Positions 10,604-18,124 of a stretch of DNA of 64,000 bases are shown here, one piece after another. Made by a program: the position numbers and the translations under genes. The DNA is from Pseudohongiella sp. (lineage in GTDB: Bacteria; Pseudomonadota; Gammaproteobacteria; Pseudomonadales; Pseudohongiellaceae). Where the stretch lies: contig JAUYSM010000015.1 in the NCBI GenBank assembly GCA_030696315.1, positions 1 to 64,000 on the forward strand, read 5' to 3'. The notes under the pieces were generated by a model. That model ran no database searches. It had not been told where the DNA came from and worked only from the letters and a program-made list of their open reading frames with translations. Numbering within the stretch: position 1 is the first letter of the stretch; each line of letters begins with the position of its first letter.

Positions 10604-10750
10604 CCACTAATAGCCAGCCGTGAGCGAACAACAAAAAATTGCCCGGAGCAATTTTTGGCGCTGCTTTAGCGGCGCCCCGAAGGGTGGCGGCCATGGATGG
10701 CTGCCACAATCAGACGCGAAGCGTCGTTGTGAGGAACGGCTGGCTAGTGG
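10604..10750 (+). repeat. Multi-hairpin repeat element, copy 1
   Basis: The 116-base core at 10621-10736 recurs with about 97 percent identity at 11873-11990, in the same orientation. It folds into four successive hairpins: AAAAATTGC/GCAATTTTT, GGCGCTGCT/AGCGGCGCC, GGCGGCC/GGCTGCC and GACGC/GCGTC. Outer arms CCACTA-AT-AGCCAGCCG (10604-10620) and CGGCTGGCTAGTGG (10737-10750) pair to close the whole structure. It lies between the lipoprotein gene and the ParD-like gene and encodes nothing convincing. It looks like a small non-autonomous mobile or structured repeat element. Confidence 0.85.
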
Positions 10751-10845
10751 TGGACCTGATAGTCCGGAGTGCTACGAAACAACTGACTTCACACCAAGCC
10801 CAAGCTGATATATGCTTCATATACAAACCATATATCGAGGCACTC

Positions 10846-11061
10846 ATGGGCATCGTAAAAATCAGCGACGAACTTCACGAAGAAATCCGCAAAGCCAGCT
10901 CAACCATGGTCAGGTCCATCAACGCCCAGGCCGAGTTCTGGATCAAAGTTGGCATGTTAGCTGAAACCAACCCCGGCATGAGCTACCAGCAAATCCTGAA
11001 ACGCGAGCTGGAGCGGGCCGACGTCAGAACAAGTCTGTTACAAGATGAGATTGCTGACTGA
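10846..11061 (+). CDS. ParD-like antitoxin-type protein
   Basis: A 71-residue protein beginning MGIVKISDELHEEIRKASS, matching the ParD-like family (ribbon-helix-helix type DNA-binding or antitoxin proteins). A conserved QAEFWIKVGMLAE segment follows. The start ATG has GAGG five bases upstream. Its TGA overlaps the ATG of the methionine aminopeptidase gene (TGATG), so the two are translationally coupled, in the position normally occupied by an antitoxin before its toxin. No ParE-type toxin follows. AT-rich sequence rich in TATA-like strings at 10807-10836 may hold the promoter or a self-operator. Confidence 0.8.
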   Translation: MGIVKISDELHEEIRKASSTMVRSINAQAEFWIKVGMLAETNPGMSYQQILKRELERADVRTSLLQDEIAD

Positions 11062-11843
11062 TGGCCGATGTAAAATTGAAAACGCCAGAAGAGCTTGCAA
11101 TGATGCGCGAGTCCGGCCGCCTGCTGGCAATGGTGTTTGCATATCTGGACCCTCACGTAAAAGCCGGCGTCAGCACCATGCAAATCAACAATCTGGTGGA
11201 AGATTTTATCACCGGGCCCTTGGCATCGAGACCCGCCAGCAAAGGCCAATACAATTTTCAGTATGTGCTCAATTCATCGATTAACGATGTCATCTGCCAC
11301 GGTGTGCCATCAGAAAACGACGTATTAAAATCAGGTGACATCGTCAACATCGACATCACGCTGGAAAAGAACGGCTTCATCGCCGACTCCAGCAAAATGT
11401 ATCAGATCGACAGCGTATCCCCATTAGCAAAACGTCTGGTTGAAAAAACCTACGAAGCCATGTGGCTGGGCATCAAGGCTGTCAAACCCGGCGCAACCCT
11501 GGGCGATATAGGTCACGCAATTCAGCAACATGCCAGAATCAACGGTTACTCAGTGGTGCGTGAATACTGCGGTCACGGCATAGGCCGACAAATGCATGAA
11601 GACCCCGCAGTACTCCACTACGGTGAACCAGGCCGAGGCCTAGTGCTGAAAGAAGGCATGACCTTCACCATAGAACCCATGATTAACCAAGGCAGCGCAA
11701 AAATAAAAACCAAACGCGACGGCTGGACAGTTGTCACCCGCGACAAAAAACTCTCCGCACAGTGGGAGCACACCATCGCCGTCACTGCCGACGGCCACGA
11801 AGTACTGACCCTGCGCGAGGAAGAACGCCCGCGCCCAGCGTAG
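11061..11843 (+). CDS. map: Type I methionine aminopeptidase
   Basis: A 260-residue dinuclear metalloprotease that removes the initiator methionine. All five metal ligands are in place: Asp in NIDITLEKNGF, Asp in IADSSKMY, His in EYCGHGIGRQMHE, Glu in FTIEPMI and Glu in SAQWEHTIAVT. The substrate-site His is in VICHGVP. Length and motifs fit type Ia enzymes without the N-terminal zinc finger. It is coupled to the upstream ParD-like gene by a TGATG overlap, and the pair is bracketed by two copies of a hairpin-rich repeat. In E. coli the essential map gene sits beside rpsB, which is not here; this may be an additional, accessory copy. Confidence 0.93.
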   Translation: MADVKLKTPEELAMMRESGRLLAMVFAYLDPHVKAGVSTMQINNLVEDFITGPLASRPASKGQYNFQYVLNSSINDVICHGVPSENDVLKSGDIVNIDITLEKNGFIADSSKMYQIDSVSPLAKRLVEKTYEAMWLGIKAVKPGATLGDIGHAIQQHARINGYSVVREYCGHGIGRQMHEDPAVLHYGEPGRGLVLKEGMTFTIEPMINQGSAKIKTKRDGWTVVTRDKKLSAQWEHTIAVTADGHEVLTLREEERPRPA

Positions 11844-11864
11844 GAAAAATGGGGCCTCTGCGGA

Positions 11865-11998
11865 CCGGGAAGTGAGCGAGCAACAAAAAATTGCCCGGAG
11901 CAATTTTTGGCGCTGCTTCAGCGGCGCCCCGAAGGGTGGCGGCCATGGATGGCTGCCACAATCAGACGCCGAAGGCGTCGTTCTGAGGAACTGCCGGG
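11865..11998 (+). repeat. Multi-hairpin repeat element, copy 2
   Basis: Core 11873-11990 (118 bases) matches the copy at 10621-10736 with four substitutions and a two-base gain. The gain lengthens hairpin four symmetrically from GACGC/GCGTC to GACGCC/GGCGTC, a compensatory change that argues for selection on structure. The outer arms differ from those of copy 1 but still pair with each other imperfectly (CCGGGAAG with CTGCCGGG). It follows the map stop codon by about 20 bases and may also serve as its transcription end. Confidence 0.85.
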
Positions 11999-12031
11999 CT
12001 TCCAGTGTGCTCTTTCTTTTCACATACACAG

Positions 12032-12289
12032 TCAGCAGGGACAGCGCTTCATCGCGCCATCCTTACCAGCCCCATAACGCGCATCCACCCTGTTCCGATA
12101 CCAGTGCTTGTAATCCATCACAGGCGCATCGGCATGATGCTCCTGCATGTGTTTGACATAAGCATCATAGTCACCCACCCCGATCATCAGCTTCAAGGTC
12201 TGACCAGTCAGTTCTATCCCGCGTCGCAAGGTCGCAAGTGTGCGACCCGGACGCAGTGATATTGCGCGAGGTTCTGCGTGTTCGATCAT
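12032..12289 (-). CDS. YbdD/YjiX family protein
   Basis: An 85-residue protein of the YbdD/YjiX family, recognised by LKLMIGVGDYDAYVKHMQEHH and ARYGAG near a Cys-containing C-terminus. Genes of this family follow cstA-type pyruvate transporters, and its start overlaps the cstA stop by four bases (ATGA), as here. It may be an accessory factor of the transporter; its biochemistry is not known. Confidence 0.9.
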   Translation of the reverse strand: MIEHAEPRAISLRPGRTLATLRRGIELTGQTLKLMIGVGDYDAYVKHMQEHHADAPVMDYKHWYRNRVDARYGAGKDGAMKRCPC

Positions 12290-14328
12290 GCTACATACTC
12301 CTCAAGCAGTTTTTCTTCAGATAACTGCGGACCCGCCAGAGCTTTACGAATTGCTTTGACAGCAAGCACTGCCATCACGATAACAACCATCATAAAGAAC
12401 GCAGTCATAAAAGCGTTGATGCGGTCGTTAAACAACACCGCTTCCATCTGTGCCATTGTTGTAGCAGGAGCCACTATTTCGCCACGTGCAATTGCATCCG
12501 AGAACACACGCGCGTGTGACAGAAACCCGATTGCAGGAATATCACTGAACAGCTTCTGCCACCCGGCTACCATCGTAATAAACAGCACCCATAGTGCCGG
12601 CACCGCCGGAACCAGGGCCAAGCGGCCTTTGCCCATTCGCACCAACGCCACCGTTGCCAGAATCAACGCAATACCCGCGAGCATCTGGTTGGATATACCA
12701 AACAATGCCCACAATGTATTGATCCCTCCGAACGGATCGGACACACCGGCATAAAGGAAATACCCCCAACCTGATACCACCAATGCTGTAGCCAGCCAGC
12801 TGGCTACATGGTTGTTAGTATCTTTAAATGCCGGCACAGCCATCCCCATCAGATCTTGCATCAGGAAACGACAAACACGGGTACCCGCATCCACTGTGGT
12901 GAGAATAAACAACGCCTCAAACAGAATCGCAAAGTGATACCAGAACGCCATCATTGCGGTGCCCCCCATTGCCTGAGACAGGATGTGGGCCATACCGACG
13001 GCAAATGTCGGTGCTCCGCCGGTACGTGACAGGATTGAAGTTTCTCCCATATCACTCGCCAACTGATCAAGCATTTCCGGAGTGACAATAAAACCCCAGG
13101 CACTGATAGTCTCTGCTGCGCTTTGAACAGTGGTGCCAATAACACCTGGACCGCTATTAAGTGCAAAGTAAACACCAGGATCCAGCACACAAGCTGCAAT
13201 CAGCGCCATGATCGCTACAAATGATTCAGTCAACATGGCGCCATATCCGATAGGACGAATATGCGATTCGTTGTCGATCATTTTGGGTGTGGTACCGGAA
13301 GACACCAGTGCGTGGAAACCTGACACTGCGCCACAAGCAATGGTTATAAACAGGAACGGAAACAGTGCGCCAGAAAACACCGGCCCGGTGCCATCAATAA
13401 ACGGCGTAATCGACGGCATGATCAGCGGCGGATTTACAATCAGAATGCCCACCGCCAAACCGGCAATAGTGCCGATTTTGAGGAAGGTAGAAAGATAATC
13501 ACGTGGTGCCAGCAACAGCCAGACGGGTAACACAGAAGCAACAAATCCATAAGCCATCAACCAGAGCGTTAATGCCTGACCGTCGAGCGTGAACATCGGA
13601 CCCAAGGTTGGATGACCGGCAATTGTCTGGCCATACAACAAGGCGGATATCAGCATGGCAAAACCGATAACTGAAATTTCACCCACTTTGCCCGGACGGA
13701 TATAACGCAGGTAAACACCCATGAACAAAGCAATCGGTATGGTCATCGCCAAAGTGAACACACCCCACGGGCTGCCAACCAGGGCTTTCACCACAATCAT
13801 TCCGAGTACAGCTAGAAGAATAATCAGAATGGCCAGAATACCGACAAGACCAACCACACCGGCAACCGGCCCCATCTCTTTACGAATCATGTCACCCAGT
13901 GAGGCGCCACCGCGACGTGTCGACAGGAACATAATAATCATGTCCTGCACAGCTCCGGCAAACACGACCCCCGCAAGAATCCACAAGGTACCGGGCAAAT
14001 ACCCCATTTGCGCAGCAAGTACCGGTCCTACCAGAGGGCCAGCGCCAGCAATCGCGGCAAAGTGGTGACCAAACAGAACCCACTTATGCGTTGGCACAAA
14101 ATCCAGTCCATCAGACTTGGTATGTGCCGGCGTTGGACGAAGAGGCTCCAACACCAGAACCTTTTCAGCGATAAACCGACTGTAAAAACGATAGGCAATG
14201 GTGTAAACACACAATGCAGCCGTCACCAGCCACAAGGCACTGATAGTTTCACCACGATTTAATGCAAGCACACCCAGACACGCTGCACCCAACAGAGCAA
14301 CAGCACCCCAGAACATTTTTTCTTTCAT
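12286..14328 (-). CDS. cstA: Carbon starvation protein CstA, pyruvate transporter
   Basis: A 680-residue inner-membrane protein with about 16-18 hydrophobic segments. It shows the CstA signature THKWVLFGHHFAAIAGAGPL followed by VGPVLAAQMGYLPG, and DMIIMFLSTRRGGASLG. CstA and its paralogue BtsT import pyruvate when carbon is scarce. The start at 14328 fits a MKEKMFW beginning with GGGAG upstream; the longer in-frame form adds a hydrophilic stretch not seen in the family. It forms an operon with the overlapping ybdD-type gene. Confidence 0.94.
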   Translation of the reverse strand: MKEKMFWGAVALLGAACLGVLALNRGETISALWLVTAALCVYTIAYRFYSRFIAEKVLVLEPLRPTPAHTKSDGLDFVPTHKWVLFGHHFAAIAGAGPLVGPVLAAQMGYLPGTLWILAGVVFAGAVQDMIIMFLSTRRGGASLGDMIRKEMGPVAGVVGLVGILAILIILLAVLGMIVVKALVGSPWGVFTLAMTIPIALFMGVYLRYIRPGKVGEISVIGFAMLISALLYGQTIAGHPTLGPMFTLDGQALTLWLMAYGFVASVLPVWLLLAPRDYLSTFLKIGTIAGLAVGILIVNPPLIMPSITPFIDGTGPVFSGALFPFLFITIACGAVSGFHALVSSGTTPKMIDNESHIRPIGYGAMLTESFVAIMALIAACVLDPGVYFALNSGPGVIGTTVQSAAETISAWGFIVTPEMLDQLASDMGETSILSRTGGAPTFAVGMAHILSQAMGGTAMMAFWYHFAILFEALFILTTVDAGTRVCRFLMQDLMGMAVPAFKDTNNHVASWLATALVVSGWGYFLYAGVSDPFGGINTLWALFGISNQMLAGIALILATVALVRMGKGRLALVPAVPALWVLFITMVAGWQKLFSDIPAIGFLSHARVFSDAIARGEIVAPATTMAQMEAVLFNDRINAFMTAFFMMVVIVMAVLAVKAIRKALAGPQLSEEKLLEEYVA

Positions 14329-14544
14329 TTTTATCTGACTCCCCAGCGCTTGGACGGCAGCGCGCGGCCAGCATACGCCTGCTCCCCGGGAGCTTGCATA
14401 GGGGGTCAATATGAAATTTTTTGTGACATGATTTGTGGAACAGGAATTGCGTGTACCAGCAAACTGCTAATACGAACACCCGCTCATGACGCTACCAACC
14501 GGGGAGCCGGGGAGCAACTACCATTCGGCAGAGAGCGAACAACA

Positions 14545-15963
14545 TCACTCCGCCATCACCGCTTCCAAGGCTTGCTCATCACGCCACTTACCCGACTTCA
14601 GCCGCATCAAAAACACCAACGCTATCGCCAGAATCATCGCGCAAAAAACCAGCCAGGATGCCTTAGGCCCAAACTCCCACACTCGAATAACCAGATACTG
14701 GATCACCAACATAATCCAGTGCAGCGCTGTCGACGAGTACATGACCCATTGTGTGTCACCCGCCCCTCTTAATACCCCACCGGATACCTGAATGATGGCG
14801 TCTGCCATGGTGTAGCAGCACAATCCAATCATCATAAAGGCAGCCAGTGAGCGGATTTCACTGAAATCACCCTGCGGCGGTGCGAATACATCGACCAAAG
14901 GATAACGGAAAATGATGTACAGCAATGCCAGCATCGCTGAGTAAGAAATGGCGATGAGAAACCCAGCCGATATAACTTCGTTGGTTTTTTCCATGCTGCG
15001 TGCGCCAACTGAATGGCCAATCAGACTGACAATACCGATATTCAAACCAAGCATAGGCACAAATGACAGGATGTCCCAGTTAAACACAATGGCAGCGGAT
15101 GCCCCTTCAGTGACGCCATACGATTGAAACATCAGCAGGAACAGATTGAATGCCGCCACATTCAGAAACAGCTCGACGCCAGAAGGCAAGCCAAGCCTCA
15201 GGAAGCGGCGCATGATGGGCATGTCCAGCTGAAACGAATGCATGACAAAAAATGCCAGGCGATTCTGACGCGCCAGATAAAAAATGCTGAATAGAACCAG
15301 TGAGAAAACAGACGACAACACCGTGCTCCAGGCGGCACCATCGATGCCCATGGCGGGAAAACCAAAGTGCCCAAAGGCCATTGCCCAGCACAGTGGAATG
15401 TTCAATATCAAACCCGCAACGTCACACACCATCACTACCCGTGTGCGACCGATGCCAGCAAAATATGAAGACAGGCACGCCTTCCACAACGCAAACAGAG
15501 AACCCAGCATCAAAATGGAAAAGTAGCTGCTTTCCAGCGCAAGCATTTCCTGTTCATGCCCCATTACAGTAAACAACTGAAGCACATAAAACCCGATGAC
15601 CAACATGATGGGCTGCGACAACAAAGCCATAATCAAGCCTTGCGTCACTACACGAGAACACTTGGCGGGCTCTTCAGCGCCCCGGTACTGCGCCACCAAT
15701 GCATTGGCATATGAAATGACACCGGAAAAAAAACACAGGCTGAAGAAAAATGCCACGCCACCGCCCAGCGATGCCGCCATGTGTGTAGGGTCTATCTGCG
15801 ACATAAAATAGCGATCAGTAAAAATCATGACCGCAAAAGCGCCTTGAGACACCACCATAGGCAGCGCGATGGACAACAATGTGCGCAAGGTGTCCATATT
15901 AAAATGCAAACGGGCAAGCAACATTTGTAAGAACTCAAACTGAGCGAAAAAACTGGCGAGCAT
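14545..15963 (-). CDS. MATE-family multidrug/organic cation exporter
   Basis: About 472 residues with twelve predicted membrane helices in two similar halves, typical of NorM/DinF-type antiporters driven by sodium or protons. Recognisable parts are TLLSIALPMVVSQGAFAVM in helix 1, GVISYANALVAQYRGAEE after helix 2, and GGVLRGAGDTQWVMY in the second half. The exact start is uncertain: in-frame ATGs at 15963, 15924 and 15897 are all possible and none has a strong ribosome binding site; the last matches the usual family start best. Substrate unknown. Divergent from the acyl-CoA dehydrogenase gene. Confidence 0.88.
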   Translation of the reverse strand: MLASFFAQFEFLQMLLARLHFNMDTLRTLLSIALPMVVSQGAFAVMIFTDRYFMSQIDPTHMAASLGGGVAFFFSLCFFSGVISYANALVAQYRGAEEPAKCSRVVTQGLIMALLSQPIMLVIGFYVLQLFTVMGHEQEMLALESSYFSILMLGSLFALWKACLSSYFAGIGRTRVVMVCDVAGLILNIPLCWAMAFGHFGFPAMGIDGAAWSTVLSSVFSLVLFSIFYLARQNRLAFFVMHSFQLDMPIMRRFLRLGLPSGVELFLNVAAFNLFLLMFQSYGVTEGASAAIVFNWDILSFVPMLGLNIGIVSLIGHSVGARSMEKTNEVISAGFLIAISYSAMLALLYIIFRYPLVDVFAPPQGDFSEIRSLAAFMMIGLCCYTMADAIIQVSGGVLRGAGDTQWVMYSSTALHWIMLVIQYLVIRVWEFGPKASWLVFCAMILAIALVFLMRLKSGKWRDEQALEAVMAE

Positions 15964-16114
15964 GGTAAGCGATCAGCTAGAGCGGAACAATGCTGTGCCT
16001 ATAGTGGCATAAAAAGTATGAATGAGGTTCAATCACCAGCGTGTGATCAGGCGCACAGTTAATAATAAAGATCTGTAAATATCCGGCTCTGCTGAATTGG
16101 CAAAGAAAAAAACT

Positions 16115-17272
16115 ATGAATTTTGAACTGAACGAAGAATTCCGCATGTTGCAGGAACTGGTGGCGCATTTTGTCAATGATGATTTGATACCCCTGGAACC
16201 CGCACTGTTACATCAAGACATGAGCGGCGCTGGTGGAGAGTTGTCAGCAGATGCATTGATGCCCTTGAATCAAAAATGTCGGGAACTGGGTTTATGGGGA
16301 CTGGATGTGCCTGAGCAGTTTGGGGGAGCCAACTTGCCTGCCCTGGCCATGGTGGGAGTGAACGAAGAGGTCGGCCGCAGCGCAGTACCCTTTCATTTTC
16401 CGCCAGACTCACCCAATCTGCACATGCTGATCAGCAGCGTGACGGATGCTCAGCGTGAAAAGTACCTGTTGCCGTATTCAAGAGGCGAAACGGTGTCCGC
16501 TATCGGTATTTCCGAACCGGGCGCGGGTGCCGACCCGGCTGCGATGTCCACGCGCGCAGAATTACACGGTGACTATTGGGTACTGAATGGTCGCAAAATC
16601 TGGATCAGCAAAATGGACATGGCTGATTTCACCATCGTGATGGCTAAAACCGATCCCTCCAAAGGTCGCCATGGTATTTCGGCGTTTCTGGTCGACAAAG
16701 ACACGCCCGGTTTTATTGTTGAGCGTAAAATCCCCATGATTGGCGGCACCAAAACCTATGAAATCCTGTTGGATAATTGCCGCTTGCATAAAGATCAGTT
16801 ACTCGGTGAAATCAACAAAGGCTTTGCTCCGATGCAATTGCGTCTGTCTGTACGCCGACTGCAAATGGCAGCCTGGTGTATTGGCAAGGCGCGACGCGCT
16901 GTCGAGATGATGGCAGCACATGCGCAGCAACGCGTCACCTTTGGTCTGCCGTTGTCAGAGCGCCAAAGTGTGCAATGGTGGATTGCCGATGCCGAAACTC
17001 GCATTCATGCCTGCCGCCTGATGTGCCAGCATGCGGCCTGGAAGCTTGATTGCGGCAACGATGTCCGCACAGAAATTTCCATGGCAAAAGTGTTTGGCAC
17101 CGAAATGGCTCACGATGTAATTGACCATGCCATGCAATGCCTCGGCGCCCTTGGTATGACCAAAGAGATGCCGCTACAACTGATGGCCGGACAGGTACGT
17201 ACCATGCGGATTTATGATGGCCCGTCCGAAGTTCATCGCTGGGTGATTGCGCGCAATCGTCTATCACAATAA
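16115..17272 (+). CDS. Acyl-CoA dehydrogenase family protein (ACAD10/11-like)
   Basis: A 385-residue FAD enzyme that forms a double bond in an acyl-CoA. FAD-binding signatures are present: AIGISEPGAGADPAAMSTRA and WISKMDMADFTIVMAKT. Near the C-terminus the motif MRIYDGPSEVHRWVIARNRL has Asp at the position of the catalytic Glu of medium-chain enzymes, as in ACAD10/11-type proteins, so it probably works with Asp as the base on unusual or branched substrates. ATG at 16115 is chosen over an upstream TTG at 16097. It is followed 30 bases later by a crotonase gene, suggesting two successive steps of one CoA pathway. Confidence 0.88.
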   Translation: MNFELNEEFRMLQELVAHFVNDDLIPLEPALLHQDMSGAGGELSADALMPLNQKCRELGLWGLDVPEQFGGANLPALAMVGVNEEVGRSAVPFHFPPDSPNLHMLISSVTDAQREKYLLPYSRGETVSAIGISEPGAGADPAAMSTRAELHGDYWVLNGRKIWISKMDMADFTIVMAKTDPSKGRHGISAFLVDKDTPGFIVERKIPMIGGTKTYEILLDNCRLHKDQLLGEINKGFAPMQLRLSVRRLQMAAWCIGKARRAVEMMAAHAQQRVTFGLPLSERQSVQWWIADAETRIHACRLMCQHAAWKLDCGNDVRTEISMAKVFGTEMAHDVIDHAMQCLGALGMTKEMPLQLMAGQVRTMRIYDGPSEVHRWVIARNRLSQ

Positions 17273-17302
17273 CCACATGCCCATTTAACAAGAGTTTTTA
17301 AT

Positions 17303-18079
17303 ATGCAATTTGGTGATGTACACGTCAGCATAAACAACCATGTCGCCTTGGTAGAAATTCAGCGACCTCCCCACAACTTTTTTGATGTCGCGCTCATAGA
17401 GAATCTGGCTGACGCATTTGAAGCCATGGACAACAATAGCGACTGTCGGGCACTGGTCCTGGCGGCACAAGGCAGTGCATTTTGTGCCGGCGCTAATTTC
17501 TCATCAGGCCCCTCTGTGCTGGAACAATCCGATGGCAAAGGGCGAAACCCCTTATATGTCGCGGCGGTGCGACTGTTCAGCAATCGCAAACCGGTGATAG
17601 GGGCAATTCACGGCGCGGCCATTGGTGGCGGATTGGGTTTGGCCTTGGTACCCGATTTTCGTGTCACTTGCCCGGAAGCCAGTTTTGCTGCCAATTTCAC
17701 CAAACTCGGATTCCATCCCGGATTTGGCCTGACACACACATTGCCCGCGCTGATTGGCCAGCAGAAAGCAGCGCTCATGTTTTATACAGGCAGGCGTATC
17801 AAAGGCGAGCAAGCCTTTGAATGGGGTTTGGCGGATGTACTCACTACATCAGATCAAGTCCGATCAGACGCCATCAAACTGGCTGAGGAGATTGCGGGCA
17901 ATGCACCTCTGGCGGTGACATCAGTACGTGCAACACTGCGACAGGGTTTGGTTGAAATGTTGCAAGCGGTCACGGATCACGAAGCCGCGGAACAGGATTG
18001 GCAGCGTCTGACTGAAGACTTTAAAGAGGGCATCGCATCGGTAGCTGAGCGCCGGCCTGGCCGTTTTCAGGGCAAGTAG
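17303..18079 (+). CDS. Enoyl-CoA hydratase/isomerase (crotonase) family protein lacking both catalytic Glu
   Basis: A 258-residue crotonase-fold protein. The oxyanion-hole region (FCAGAN, and GAAIGGGLGLAL) is intact. Aligned to rat enoyl-CoA hydratase, Glu144 (GGGCELA) is replaced by Gly112 and Glu164 (QPE) by Phe132, so ordinary hydratase chemistry is not expected. It could catalyse an isomerase, hydrolase or C-C bond step using other residues, or only bind an acyl-CoA. The distinctive FAANFTKLGFHPGFGLTHTLP stretch resembles a subgroup of unassigned crotonases. Linked to the preceding acyl-CoA dehydrogenase. Confidence 0.88.
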   Translation: MQFGDVHVSINNHVALVEIQRPPHNFFDVALIENLADAFEAMDNNSDCRALVLAAQGSAFCAGANFSSGPSVLEQSDGKGRNPLYVAAVRLFSNRKPVIGAIHGAAIGGGLGLALVPDFRVTCPEASFAANFTKLGFHPGFGLTHTLPALIGQQKAALMFYTGRRIKGEQAFEWGLADVLTTSDQVRSDAIKLAEEIAGNAPLAVTSVRATLRQGLVEMLQAVTDHEAAEQDWQRLTEDFKEGIASVAERRPGRFQGK

Positions 18080-18098
18080 CGTTTAGCTGATCGGATCT

Positions 18099-18124
18099 AC
18101 GTCAGTACGCTGCGATACTGACGT
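18099..18124. other. Stem-loop at the convergent 3' ends of the crotonase and EAL-GGDEF genes
   Basis: Perfect nine-base arms ACGTCAGTA (18099-18107) and TACTGACGT (18116-18124) around an eight-base loop. It includes the stop of the minus-strand gene. No T-tract follows on either strand, so it is at best a weak terminator or 3'-end protection structure. Confidence 0.35.

Noticed and set aside
10620-10808. Small frames beginning MSEQQKIARSNFW inside both hairpin repeat copies
   Set aside because: The same peptide start arises in both copies because the repeat is duplicated; the frame diverges after the repeat and has no ribosome binding site. Structure, not coding, is conserved.
10604-11998. 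Integron cassette with attC sites as an explanation for the flanking repeats
   Set aside because: The GTTRRRY / RYYYAAC core sites are not present at the expected ends and no integrase gene is in the window.
14410-14544. Short gap between cstA and the MATE gene
   Set aside because: No ORF with a ribosome binding site, no hairpin of note and no clear promoter motif could be supported.
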